From Mycolicibacterium rhodesiae JS60 (GTDB lineage Bacteria > Actinomycetota > Actinomycetes > Mycobacteriales > Mycobacteriaceae): 64,000 nucleotides of DNA. Under the pieces are notes generated by a model that was given only the letters and a program-made list of their open reading frames with translations, was not told where the DNA came from and searched no databases. Where the stretch lies: contig AGIQ01000001.1 in NCBI GenBank assembly GCA_000230935.2, forward strand, positions 1,240,001 through 1,304,000. The letters run 5' to 3'. This document shows positions 35,278 to 43,873 of this stretch, piece after piece; the first letter of the stretch is position 1, and each line of letters starts with the position of its first letter. The position numbers and the translations under genes were made by a program.

Positions 35278-36138
35278 ATGAGTGTCGATGCCGAGTCGTC
35301 AGCACCGTCACAGCGACCCGTTGGGCAAGACGAGAAGGTGTCCTACCGGCGTGAGGGGGCTGTCGCCTATGTGACGCTGAACCGGCCCGGCAAGCTCAAC
35401 GCCCTCGATTTCGACTGCTTGGACTTGCTGGCGCGTCACATCGAAAACGCGGCAGGTGACAATCAGGTTGCGGCGGTCGTTGTTTCTGGAAACGGCCGGT
35501 GCTTCTGCGCGGGCGCTGACCTCAAGCTGGTCGAGAATGCCTTGGCAGAAGGCACCTTTGACGATTTTCTGGTGCGCTGGCATGAGGTATTCGGGGTGAT
35601 CGAGGCATCTCCCAAGCCGACCATCGCCGCCGTGCATGGCTTCGCTCTCGCGGGTGGATTCGAACTGACCCAGGTGTGCGATGCCGTCGTCATCGGTCAG
35701 TCCGCTGTGCTGGGCGATCAGCACGCGAATTTCGGGTTGTTCCCAGGCGGGGGGAGCACCCAGCGGCTGCCTCGCCTTATACCGAAACGCACGGCGTTGT
35801 GGATGCTGTACACCGGGGAGCCGATCGACCTGCAGCACGCGCTGGCGGCCGGGCTGGTGAACCGAGTGGTGCCCGATGAGGACGTGATCGCCACCGCCAC
35901 CGAGATGGCCGAGATGCTGGCCGGGCGGAGCTCCGCCGCCACGGCCGCCATCAAAGAGGCGGTCCGTCGGGGCGCGGCGTTGGAACTTGACGATGCCCTG
36001 AGGCTGGAGCGCAGCATCGCTGTCGCGCACATGAATTCTACTGATGCGGCACACGGTCTGGCGGCGTTCACCAACAGGACGAAGACCGATTTTCGCGGGC
36101 TGCGTGCTGCCCAGATTAGCGGTGGTCCACCCCGGTGA
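35278..36138 (+). CDS. Enoyl-CoA hydratase/isomerase-family protein with altered active site
   Basis: 286 residues, crotonase fold. Oxyanion-hole motifs are present (GRCFCAGADLKLV near 80 and HGFALAGGFEL near 125). Of the two hydratase glutamates, the first is kept (near residue 129), but the second, twenty residues later, is His (GDQHANFGLFPGGG near 149). True syn-hydration is therefore doubtful; isomerase, hydrolase or C-C bond cleavage chemistry is more likely. It lies 9 bp after the BadH-like gene and overlaps the LLM gene by 4 bp (GTGA), so it belongs to the same pathway. Confidence 0.83.
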   Translation: MSVDAESSAPSQRPVGQDEKVSYRREGAVAYVTLNRPGKLNALDFDCLDLLARHIENAAGDNQVAAVVVSGNGRCFCAGADLKLVENALAEGTFDDFLVRWHEVFGVIEASPKPTIAAVHGFALAGGFELTQVCDAVVIGQSAVLGDQHANFGLFPGGGSTQRLPRLIPKRTALWMLYTGEPIDLQHALAAGLVNRVVPDEDVIATATEMAEMLAGRSSAATAAIKEAVRRGAALELDDALRLERSIAVAHMNSTDAAHGLAAFTNRTKTDFRGLRAAQISGGPPR

Positions 36139-37160
36139 GAATTGATGCGGTGTTGCACACCAAGGACCTACGTAGCGTGGGCCCGCTGGCTGACAACGCC
36201 GAAAGGTCCGGCCACCAACGGGTCTGGGTCACTGAGGAGGGCACCGATCCCTTCTTGAGTTCCTACGCTGCGACATTGGCGACTTCGCACGCGGAGGTGG
36301 GAACCGCAGTAGCGGTTGCGTTTGCCAGAAGCCCGATGACGGTGGCCATGTCGGCCTGGCAGCTGGCAGACCAATCCGAGGGACGATTCATCCTGGGGCT
36401 CGGCAGTCAGGTCAAAGCTCACATCGAACGCCGTTTTTCGATGCCGTGGGGTAAGCCGGTCTTGCAGATGCGCGACTACATCATGGCGTTGCGCGCGATC
36501 TGGACGAGTTGGCGCACGGGTGAGCGGCTCGACCATCAGGGACCGTATTACACCCACACCTTGAGCGCCCCGTTCTGGCATCCCGCGATGCACAGCCATC
36601 CCATTCCCATCTGGCTTGCCGCAGTGGGGCCGAAGATGGTTGAACTCGCCGGAGAAATGTGCGATGGCCTGCTCCTGCATCCCTTCTCGAATGCCGCCTA
36701 TGAGAACAGAGTCGTCCTGCCCGCTCTGAGACGCGGCTTGGCGAAGTCGGGGCGAGACATCTCGGCCATCGAGATTTCGCGCCCCACTTTCATGGTGATG
36801 GGCGATGACGAGCGGCAACTTCAGACACAGATGAGACAAGCCCGCCGGCAGCTGGCCTTCTATGCCAGCACCGCGGCGTACCTACCGGTGCTCGACGCCA
36901 TCGGGCGTGCCGAACTCCAACCGGCACTTGCCCGACTCGTCCGAAATGAGAACTGGGACGGTCTCGCAGACTTGATCGATGACGACTTCCTCTCGCATTT
37001 CGTTCTTGAGGGCACTCCCGAGGAGATGCCGCAACGGGCGCGCGATCTTCTGCCGGACTTCGTGACCACCACGTCGCCGTACGCGGGCTGGGCGATCGAT
37101 GATCCGGAGCGGCTCGCGGCCATATTGTCATCCGCAACTCCTGCGGTGGGCGTACGATGA
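36135..37160 (+). CDS. LLM-class F420-dependent oxidoreductase
   Basis: 341 residues, luciferase-like fold. Features: RVWVTEEGTDPFLSSYAATLATSH near 29, FILGLGSQVKAHIERRF near 87, a long insert with PFWHPAMHSHPIPIWLAAVGPKM near 150. This layout resembles TIGR03617-type F420 enzymes of mycobacteria. Reaction unknown. GTG start overlaps the crotonase stop. A 183-bp gap to the next gene contains no supported feature. Confidence 0.85.
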   Translation: MRIDAVLHTKDLRSVGPLADNAERSGHQRVWVTEEGTDPFLSSYAATLATSHAEVGTAVAVAFARSPMTVAMSAWQLADQSEGRFILGLGSQVKAHIERRFSMPWGKPVLQMRDYIMALRAIWTSWRTGERLDHQGPYYTHTLSAPFWHPAMHSHPIPIWLAAVGPKMVELAGEMCDGLLLHPFSNAAYENRVVLPALRRGLAKSGRDISAIEISRPTFMVMGDDERQLQTQMRQARRQLAFYASTAAYLPVLDAIGRAELQPALARLVRNENWDGLADLIDDDFLSHFVLEGTPEEMPQRARDLLPDFVTTTSPYAGWAIDDPERLAAILSSATPAVGVR

Positions 37161-37343
37161 GCTGGTTGAAATATACTCTTACGCAACGGCTTTCCCGCAC
37201 ACGGCGGCATCTGGCATCGAGATCGACCATATCGCCGATGCGATCAGTCTCACCCTCCTGCGATGGCCGAGAGCCGGGGGTGTGTTTCCATTTCAAGGCA
37301 GTCCTGCAGGTGCTCTGGCGGGACGAAACAGTGAGGAGTCACT

Positions 37344-38564
37344 ATGTCGAGTGATCTGAAGATTATTTCGGTGGACGACCATGTTCTCGAGCCTCGCAAC
37401 GTTTGGCAGGACCGGTTGCCGGCCAAGTATCGCGATCGGGGCCCCCGGGTCGAGCGCAAGTTCGGCTATGTATCACTCGAGCCCCGCAAGCAGGGATTCG
37501 TCGAAGGAGACGGACCTGGCGCTCGTGAATGCGACGTGTGGCTCTATGACGACCTCGTGCATCCGCACACCGCGGGTTACGCGCAGGCCCGCATTCTGGA
37601 TCCGAGCCTGAGTCCGCTCGCTCCCATCACCATCGACGAGATGCTGCCCGGCTGTTACGACCAGGCCGCCCGGCTCGAGGACATGGCGGCCAATGACGTC
37701 GGCGCCAGCCTGTGCTTCCCGACATTCCCACGATTCTGCGGCCAGACATTCGCCGAACGGGAGGACAAGGAACTCGCCCTGCTGTGCGTCCAGGCGTACA
37801 ACGACTGGATGATCGACGAGTGGTGCGGCGGTGCAGGTTACGGCAAGCTCATTCCGCTGACCCTCATCCCGTTGTGGGATGCCGAACTGGCTGCAGCAGA
37901 GGTACGTCGGTGCGCAGCGAAGGGCTCGCACGCCATTGCGTTCTCCGAGTCACCGGCTGCGCTGGGACTCCCCAGCGTCTACTCGGGAGGGTGGGATCCG
38001 CTGCTGGCCGCCTGTGAAGAGACCCAAACGGTGATCAATATGCACATCGGATCGTCGTCCAAGCTGACGACGACGTCCCCGGATGCCCCGGTGAGCCTGC
38101 TGTTGACCCTGACGGCCCAAAATGCGATGGGCGCATTCGCGGACTGGCTGCTGTCGGGTGTTCTGGAGCGCTACAAGACGCTCAAGATCGCGCTGAGTGA
38201 AGGCCAGGTCGGCTGGGTGCCCTACATCCTTGAGCGGATCGAAAGCATCTGGGAGCGCGCCGATCTCGTCGAGCCGGAGCTGCGCCAGCGACTCCCGGAG
38301 CGGCCGAGCAGCTACCTGGCCGGACGCGTCTATGGCTGCGTCGTCGACGATATCCACGGAATGAAGAACCGCGACATCATCGGCATGAATCAGATCATGT
38401 TCGAGGTCGACTACCCGCACGCCGACTCGACCTATCCGCATTCCCTGCGCACGGCCGAGAAGCTGATCGAGATCGCGGGTCTCAACGAGCACGAGGCATG
38501 GCAGATGCTTCGCGGTAACGCGATCGAATGCTACGGGCTGACGCGCTTCGGGATCGAGAAGTAG
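37344..38564 (+). CDS. Amidohydrolase-2 family metal-dependent hydrolase/decarboxylase
   Basis: 406 residues, TIM-barrel amidohydrolase. N-terminal metal motif VDDHVLEP (Asp12, His13, Glu16), His in NMHIGSSSK near 233, and Asp in EVDYPHADSTYP near 352. The family includes ACMSD-like decarboxylases and ring-opening hydrolases; the D-H-x2-E N-terminus is the form common in mycobacterial lipid regions. GAGGAG lies 7 bases before the ATG. A strong hairpin follows the stop, ending this transcription unit. Confidence 0.84.
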   Translation: MSSDLKIISVDDHVLEPRNVWQDRLPAKYRDRGPRVERKFGYVSLEPRKQGFVEGDGPGARECDVWLYDDLVHPHTAGYAQARILDPSLSPLAPITIDEMLPGCYDQAARLEDMAANDVGASLCFPTFPRFCGQTFAEREDKELALLCVQAYNDWMIDEWCGGAGYGKLIPLTLIPLWDAELAAAEVRRCAAKGSHAIAFSESPAALGLPSVYSGGWDPLLAACEETQTVINMHIGSSSKLTTTSPDAPVSLLLTLTAQNAMGAFADWLLSGVLERYKTLKIALSEGQVGWVPYILERIESIWERADLVEPELRQRLPERPSSYLAGRVYGCVVDDIHGMKNRDIIGMNQIMFEVDYPHADSTYPHSLRTAEKLIEIAGLNEHEAWQMLRGNAIECYGLTRFGIEK

Positions 38565-38574
38565 TTGCCGACCT

Positions 38575-38621
38575 CGGCGCGTAGCACGCACCTCGTTGAG
38601 GCGAGAATGTGCTACGCGCCG
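38575..38621 (+). terminator. Strong hairpin terminator
   Basis: Perfect 13-bp inverted arms CGGCGCGTAGCAC (38575-38587) and GTGCTACGCGCCG (38609-38621) with a 21-nt loop, 10 bp after the amidohydrolase stop. There is no U-tract. It separates the 33.7-38.6 kb operon from promoter C just downstream. Confidence 0.75.
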
Positions 38622-38662
38622 GGGGACGGTCGAGTTTGCTGCGGGCAAGACACATGTCACTA

Positions 38663-38709
38663 ACCTACCGGGCGCCCGCTTGACGAATGCTCCTTGCAGC
38701 ACATAGACT
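38663..38709 (+). promoter_or_regulatory. Shared palindromic operator with promoter, site C
   Basis: Core CCGGGC|GCCCGC (38668-38679), -35 TTGACG (38680-38685), 18-bp spacer, -10 TAGACT (38704-38709). It drives the P450 operon at 38975, with a gene remnant inside the 5' leader. Confidence 0.78.
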
Positions 38710-38724
38710 TTCAAACGGTTGTAG

Positions 38725-38991
38725 GCCGGTTTCTCCTGGTCGGAACCTGAACTGGGTGCACTGATTCCGGAGGTATCGATTCTCGATTTTCTGGTCCGTA
38801 CCAAGAACACTCGGCCTTTCTACCGGCTGGTGTCGCACCACTTTGCGCTGGACGATGTCAATGTTGCCTTCCAGCGGTCCGAGTGGGAGAACAGGGATAC
38901 TCCGATTGTGCGCGGTGATCAAGTCGTGAGCGGCGACCAGTTCTGCACAGTCTTGGCGATTCAAGGAGAGTTTCATGACCCAAATCGGTGA
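38725..38991 (+). pseudogene. C-terminal remnant of a zinc-type alcohol dehydrogenase
   Basis: An 88-codon frame without a start codon, open from after TAG 38722 to TGA 38989. Its middle (PFYRLVSHHFALDDVNVAF near 38814-38870, then SEWENRDTPIVRG) matches the usual C-terminus of medium-chain zinc dehydrogenases, where a 'LVSHRFxLDDVNxAF' helix is common. Catalytic and cofactor domains are missing. It sits between promoter C and the P450, so an ADH gene formerly first in this operon was probably deleted. The P450 start overlaps its end. Confidence 0.6.
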
Positions 38992-40210
38992 ACCCGTCAT
39001 CAACGAGGACTTGTTCGCGCCGGATATCAACGACGATCCGTACACCTACTTCGGGTACCTGCGTGAGACCGACCCGGTGCACTGGAACGAGCGTTACCAG
39101 GTGTGGATCGTGACGCGTTATGACGATGCGAGCTATATCAACATGCATCCGGAGATCTTCTCGTCTTCGGTTCCGCAACGGGATACGCGTCCGCCATACC
39201 CCCCGATCAACGAAGCGGACCTCGATGCGTACAACTACGTTCAGCGTAAGCAGATGCAGCGCATCATCACCGCCGATCCGCCGCACCATCGCGACATGCG
39301 CAACGCGCTGCATCGGTTCTTTACACCGGCAGCGGTCAAGAGATGGCGGCCACTCATCGAAGACGCAGTCGCCCAGCTGATCTCGAATGTCAAGGGCGAC
39401 CGTATGGATGTGGTCAACGACTTCGCGATTCCCTTCCCGCTATTGGTCATTTCCGAACTCATGGCGATTCCGGAGAAGGACCGGTTGTACGTCCGCGAGG
39501 TTGCCGAGAATCTGTTGATCGGTCCGCGGACGTCGTCGTCGCGGATGCGTGAGATCGCCAACGCGATGGACGCGATGGACGAATACATGTCGCCCATAGT
39601 CGAAGAGCGTCTGCAGCATCCGGGTGACGACCTTGTCTCCCAACTGACCAGGGCTGAGTCGTCGGGAGCCTTAACGCACGAAGAGGTCATGCAGAATGTG
39701 GCGTTCATCCTCGTCGCCGGTCACGAGACCACAATCAATCTCATTTGCAACGCCATGCTGGCGTTCACCCGCAATCCGGATCAGTGGGCGCTGCTGAAGT
39801 CTGATCCCGATCGTTACGCCGGGGGCGCGACGGAGGAGGGGCTGCGCTTTGATCCGCCGGTCAAGAGCCTCGAACGGATCGCGGTCAGTGATGTCGAACT
39901 CAACGGCAAGCAGATCCGGGCAGGGGATCGGGTGCGGTGGATTGTTGCTTCGGCAAACCGGGACCCGCGCCGGTTCAGCAATCCCGACACGTTTGACATC
40001 ACGCGCTCCCCGAACCCCCATGTGTCGTTCGGTCACGGTATTCACACGTGCATGGGCGCCGCGCTGACCAGGCTTGAAGGGCAGGTCACATTCAAGGCGT
40101 TTGCCGAGCGGATGGGCGCTAATCTGCGCCTCGAGACGGAATCCATCGAATGGGCCGGCGCGCTGCATCTGCGTTCCTTGAAGGCGCTGACCGTCTCCTG
40201 GTCGTCGTAG
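38975..40210 (+). CDS. Cytochrome P450
   Basis: 411 residues. I-helix AGHETT near residue 248, ExxR in EEGLRFDPP near 289, heme motif FGHGIHTCMGAALTRLE with Cys near 359. The sequence is of the CYP family type that carries RLAHxxx-free, Arg-rich B-C regions, but no subfamily can be named. AAGGAGAG lies 4 bases before the ATG. First intact gene after promoter C; followed by a hydratase and a CMD-family gene. Confidence 0.9.
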   Translation: MTQIGEPVINEDLFAPDINDDPYTYFGYLRETDPVHWNERYQVWIVTRYDDASYINMHPEIFSSSVPQRDTRPPYPPINEADLDAYNYVQRKQMQRIITADPPHHRDMRNALHRFFTPAAVKRWRPLIEDAVAQLISNVKGDRMDVVNDFAIPFPLLVISELMAIPEKDRLYVREVAENLLIGPRTSSSRMREIANAMDAMDEYMSPIVEERLQHPGDDLVSQLTRAESSGALTHEEVMQNVAFILVAGHETTINLICNAMLAFTRNPDQWALLKSDPDRYAGGATEEGLRFDPPVKSLERIAVSDVELNGKQIRAGDRVRWIVASANRDPRRFSNPDTFDITRSPNPHVSFGHGIHTCMGAALTRLEGQVTFKAFAERMGANLRLETESIEWAGALHLRSLKALTVSWSS

Positions 40211-40240
40211 CTGCAGGCGCTGGCGCCGGCAGGGTGACCG

Positions 40241-41026
40241 ATGGATCATGACCGGTTGGCCGGCGACATCGTTGCAGCGCGGCTTCGGCGCGGTACCCTC
40301 GCCAGGGTGTCCGACTTGGACGATTCATTCGACTTGTCGGCCGCCTACGATGTAGCGCAACGTGTTTCGGTGCGCTGGTCCCAACTCGGCCACGCCCGGT
40401 GCGGGGTGAAGATCGGGCTCACGAATCGCGGGGTCTGGGCGGTTCTGGGCCTGAACCGTCCGGTGTGGGCACCGATGTATCAGGATGCCGTGGGTGGGGA
40501 GACCGACGTGCTTATCGGTGAGTTGGTGGCTCCGCGGATCGAGGCGGAGGTCGTGGTAGGACTGGCCCACGCACTCGGACCGGGCGCAACCAGCGATGAG
40601 ATCGCACACGCAGTCGGGTGGGCCGCCCTGGGGTTCGAACTCGTCGATTGTCACTATCCCGGCTGGCAGTTGACACCGGCCGATCTGGTTGCCGACTTCG
40701 GTTGCCATGCTCGGTTGGTTGTGGGCGAGAAGCGAATCGAGCTGGCGGAAACGGGTACCGGATCGCTTGCGGAGCTGGCGATAACGCTGACGTGTGACGA
40801 CAAGCCCGTGGCTCACGGCAGGGGAGTCGATGTGTTGGGAGGACCGCTAGCAGCGTTGCGGGAATTGCTTGCCGCCCCGGATGCGCCTCACCTGCTGGCC
40901 GGCGAGCTGGTAGCTACTGGTGCTTTGACGGGCGGTGCGCTTCCGGTGACACCAGGACAGCGCTGGCGTGTGATTCCAGAGGACCAAGCACATTTCGCGC
41001 CGAGCGAGGTAAGGATGATGGCATGA
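40241..41026 (+). CDS. 2-keto-4-pentenoate hydratase/FAH-family enzyme (MhpD-like)
   Basis: 261 residues. Features of the MhpD/DmpE/HpcG group: KIGLTNRGVWAVLGLNRPVWAPM near 57, RIEAEVVVGLAHAL near 103 with metal-ligand glutamates, and the C-terminal LLAGELVATGALTGGALPVTPGQRW. The family hydrates 2-hydroxydienoates or decarboxylates 2-oxo-dienedioates after ring cleavage. The gene follows the P450 by 30 bp and overlaps the CMD gene (ATGA), consistent with a meta-cleavage-like lower pathway, though no dioxygenase lies here. Confidence 0.82.
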   Translation: MDHDRLAGDIVAARLRRGTLARVSDLDDSFDLSAAYDVAQRVSVRWSQLGHARCGVKIGLTNRGVWAVLGLNRPVWAPMYQDAVGGETDVLIGELVAPRIEAEVVVGLAHALGPGATSDEIAHAVGWAALGFELVDCHYPGWQLTPADLVADFGCHARLVVGEKRIELAETGTGSLAELAITLTCDDKPVAHGRGVDVLGGPLAALRELLAAPDAPHLLAGELVATGALTGGALPVTPGQRWRVIPEDQAHFAPSEVRMMA

Positions 41027-41586
41027 GTGATACCCACCCGCGGATCAGGCCGCTCGAAGATCCGCCCGCCGAGGTCGAACAGCTTCTCGCGAAAACAGTG
41101 CACCACAACGGTCAGCCGCTGAACGCCGCTCGGGTGCTCGCCCACCATCCGCGCCTGTTGAAACGATTCATGTTGTTCGCAGGGATGTTCTTGAGTCAGA
41201 GCCTGCTTCCCGATCGGGATCGAGAACTCATCACGCTGCGCTCGGCATATCGCTTTCGCGTCCACTACTACTTTGCCCATCACGTGGAGACGGCGCTGAG
41301 CGCCGGCCTCACCGAGGGCGAGATTCGGGCTACGGCGGACGAGTCCTATCAGTGGCAGGGCAACGACCGGCTGATGATCGCGGCCGCTGACGAGATGGCA
41401 GCTTCCGCGAATCTTTCCGACGAGACCTGGGCCGCCTTATCAGCGGTGTATTCCGTTGCGCAGCTCGAGGAGATCGTGCTGCTGCCGGGCTTCTACCGGA
41501 TGATGGCGGGCTTCATCAACACAGTGGGCGTGGAACTCGAACCGGGCGTGGTCAATTGGCCATCCGGCGGCGAGGCCGGTTCGTAG
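41023..41586 (+). CDS. Carboxymuconolactone decarboxylase (CMD)-family protein
   Basis: 187 residues, all-helical. CMD features: ARVLAHHPRLLKRFMLFAGMFL near 35, RDRELITLRSAYRFRVHYYFAHHVETALSAGL near 65. The CxxC-x2-H pair of AhpD-like redox members is absent, so a peroxidase role is unlikely; YYFAHH replaces it, as in the decarboxylase/lactonase-like branch. ATGA overlap with the hydratase. A short, frameshifted copy of its 3' region occurs at 42869, beyond the transporter gene. Confidence 0.82.
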   Translation: MSDTHPRIRPLEDPPAEVEQLLAKTVHHNGQPLNAARVLAHHPRLLKRFMLFAGMFLSQSLLPDRDRELITLRSAYRFRVHYYFAHHVETALSAGLTEGEIRATADESYQWQGNDRLMIAAADEMAASANLSDETWAALSAVYSVAQLEEIVLLPGFYRMMAGFINTVGVELEPGVVNWPSGGEAGS

Positions 41587-41928
41587 GCCTGGCGCCTGGC
41601 CGGAGTTGTTTTCGGATCAGAGATCCCGATTGTTATTTGGTGGTGAAACCGGCGTCGACCAGGCGCCGGGTTCAAGAGCGTATTGGCGACGGGCGGCGGT
41701 ATCCGCGCACCTGCTGTGAGGGCAACGGATGAGCCGTCCGTATCGGCCGAAGTCGGTCACTTCTGATGTGTGCCTCCAAGATCGACGGCATCGAGCTCGT
41801 TGCTCGGGCCACCGCACGTGGGCTACTTTCACGCTTCAAGGCAAGCTGACTACCTGTTTCGTCACCGCGTCATCACCGTCCAACGATCGACTTTCACAGC
41901 GTCTGCGCAACCAACACCGCGGAGCATT
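41587..41928. other. Intergenic region without a supported gene
   Basis: 342 bp of mixed composition between the CMD gene and the transporter. GGCGCCTGG near 41591 and CCAGGCGCC near 41660 are inverted copies. Short frames exist on both strands but lack starts and recognisable products. It probably carries the transporter promoter, which I could not define. Confidence 0.4.
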
Positions 41929-42831
41929 ATGAACAACGGGTTCCTTCCCTTACTAAACCAGTTCCTTCCCTTACTGGTCGTGGCGGTCATGCTTGCTCTT
42001 GGGCTGACGCTCACAGTTGCCGATTTCCGGCGCGCCGCTACGCTGCGGCGCCCGCTGGCGATCGCACTGGTCTGCCAAGCCGTACTCCTGCCTGCCCTGT
42101 GCGTATTGATTGCCGAAGCCTTTAGCCTTCAGCCGAATTTGGCGGTCGGCCTACTGCTGATGGCCGGTTCGCCAGGCGGACTGTTGGCGAACATCCTCAG
42201 CCATTTGGTCAACGGGGACCTCGCGCTCAATCTCACGCTGACGGCGATCAACGCGGTGCTGTCGATCGTCACGTTACCCGCGATATTGGCAGTTGGGATG
42301 AGCTGGTTCATGGGAGCAGGAGATCTCATTCCCTTACAGTGGGAGAAGTTCTTCGCTGTGTTCGCCATCGTTCTCATACCGACCGCGATCGGCATGGTCA
42401 TCCGCCACCGCTTTCCCGTGCTAGCCCAGCGGCTTCAGGCGCCAACCAAAATAGCCGCAGCGGTATTGCTGGTAGTCGCGACCATAGTGACGATCATCGG
42501 AGCCCGCGAGATGCTCTGGCACAGCCTTGGCGTGCTGACCGGCGCCGTGGTCTCCTTCTGCGCTACTAGTCTGATAGTCGGTTATCTCGTGCCGCGTTGC
42601 ATGCACCTTGGTCCACGACAGGCCATCGCTGTCAGCCTGGAGATCGGCATACACAACGGGGTGTTTGCAATGGGCATAGCACTGAGCCCGCAGCTACTAA
42701 ATAACGCCGAGATGGCGACCCCGGCAGCAACTTACGGTGTTATCGCTCCCTTTATTGCCTTGATGTTCGTCGTTGCAGTGCGCTGTTTGGACCCTGCGTT
42801 CGGTGAGGTCTCCCGATCCGCAAAATCTTGA
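41929..42831 (+). CDS. Bile-acid:sodium symporter (BASS)-family transporter
   Basis: 300 residues with about nine hydrophobic helices. Family marks: LALGLTLTVADFRR near residue 28, LLMAGSPGGLLANILSHLVNGDLALN near 83 (the Na+-binding crossover region), and SLEIGIHNGVFAMGIAL near 237. The family carries bile acids, pantoate, sulphate-like and other organic anions with sodium. GGAG lies 4 bases before ATG 41929. The gene is visibly less GC-biased than its neighbours and is flanked on the right by a partial duplicate of the gene to its left, suggesting late insertion. Confidence 0.85.
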   Translation: MNNGFLPLLNQFLPLLVVAVMLALGLTLTVADFRRAATLRRPLAIALVCQAVLLPALCVLIAEAFSLQPNLAVGLLLMAGSPGGLLANILSHLVNGDLALNLTLTAINAVLSIVTLPAILAVGMSWFMGAGDLIPLQWEKFFAVFAIVLIPTAIGMVIRHRFPVLAQRLQAPTKIAAAVLLVVATIVTIIGAREMLWHSLGVLTGAVVSFCATSLIVGYLVPRCMHLGPRQAIAVSLEIGIHNGVFAMGIALSPQLLNNAEMATPAATYGVIAPFIALMFVVAVRCLDPAFGEVSRSAKS

Positions 42832-42868
42832 ATGAGCCCCATGCCTAGCAGCCTTGCCTGCGCACCTC

Positions 42869-42927
42869 GTTGTCGGCGGTGTATCCCGTTGCACAGCTCA
42901 AAGGAAATCGTGGTGCTGCCGGGTTTC
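42869..42927 (+). pseudogene. Frameshifted fragment of a CMD-family gene
   Basis: About 59 bp aligns with 41438-41493 inside the intact CMD gene at more than 80% by eye: SAVY-VAQL then EIV-LPGF are shared once a single extra A in 42899-42902 is skipped. It has no start and no continuation. It is the trace of a second CMD copy or of a tandem duplication around the transporter. Confidence 0.65.
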
Positions 42928-42952
42928 GCTGACGGTAGCTAAAATCATTGCG

Positions 42953-43873
42953 TCACATGACTTCTGCGGCCCACCAGCGCAACCGGTCGTGCAGGGTCTC
43001 GACATCGAGGTCGGGTTCGACGATGACGAGTGTCAACTCCTGCACGCCGAGCCTGGCATAGGCGTCGACCAGAGACCGGATCGCGGCCGGATTCGAGCCT
43101 GACCATATCCCGTTTGGATCGTCCTCGGGTCGCAGCCGCACCCTGACACTCGGGATCACTGCCAACTCGCATGGATCACGACCTGCCTGCATACAGAGTT
43201 CATTGAGCCGCACGAGTTTCGGCTCGAGTTCATCGGGTGAATGAAAGAGCGGTAGCCATCCTTGCCCAAGGCGGGCGGCCCGGCGCAGGGCGGCATCGCC
43301 GCTGCCCCCGATGTAGATCGGGATGTGCGGCTTCTGCTGCGGCTTGGGGCGAAACGCGATGTCGGCGAGATCGTAGTACCGGCCGTGGAAGCTTGGCTGT
43401 TCCTCGGTCCAGCACCGTACCATCACCTCGAGATACTCGTCGGTCACCGCGCCCCGGTGCACGAAAGATGTGCCCAGCGCTATGAATTCGCCTTCCATCC
43501 AGCCGACGCCGGCGCCGAGCATCAGTCGACCCCGGGATAGCACGTCGATCGAGGCCAGCATCTTGGCGGTGAGTACCGGATTTCGATAGGGGATTACCAG
43601 GACGTTGAATCCGAGGCGAATCGTGTGGACCTGACCGGCGAGGTACGCCAGAGTGACCACCGGTTCGAAGACATCGACGACGGTCTTGTCGGCGATCCGC
43701 ACGGCACCACCTACGTCGCGTTGGTGGGCGGCGTCGTCGACCACGCGTGGGATCACGACGTGATCACCGAGCCAGAATGTGCTGAAACCCAGGCGCTCGG
43801 CTTCGGTGACCAACGAGACCAACGCCGGGGGCGACGGCGGAATGTCCACCCCGAGGGTGAGTCCGAACCTCAT
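42953..43873 (-). CDS. LLM-class F420-dependent oxidoreductase
   Basis: 306 residues from ATG 43873. Features: MRFGLTLGVDIPPSPP start, FSTFWLGDHVVIPRV near 30, IRLGFNVLVIPYRNP near 80, LMLGAGVGWMEGEFIALG near 107, IPIYIGGSGDAALRRAARLGQGW near 175. TIGR03619-type F420 family by layout. ATGA overlap with the SnoaL-like gene. It is the last gene of a cupin-SnoaL-LLM operon. Confidence 0.86.
   Translation of the reverse strand: MRFGLTLGVDIPPSPPALVSLVTEAERLGFSTFWLGDHVVIPRVVDDAAHQRDVGGAVRIADKTVVDVFEPVVTLAYLAGQVHTIRLGFNVLVIPYRNPVLTAKMLASIDVLSRGRLMLGAGVGWMEGEFIALGTSFVHRGAVTDEYLEVMVRCWTEEQPSFHGRYYDLADIAFRPKPQQKPHIPIYIGGSGDAALRRAARLGQGWLPLFHSPDELEPKLVRLNELCMQAGRDPCELAVIPSVRVRLRPEDDPNGIWSGSNPAAIRSLVDAYARLGVQELTLVIVEPDLDVETLHDRLRWWAAEVM

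Noticed and set aside
41023..41586. AhpD-type peroxidase
   Set aside because: The CxxC redox pair required for that activity is absent.
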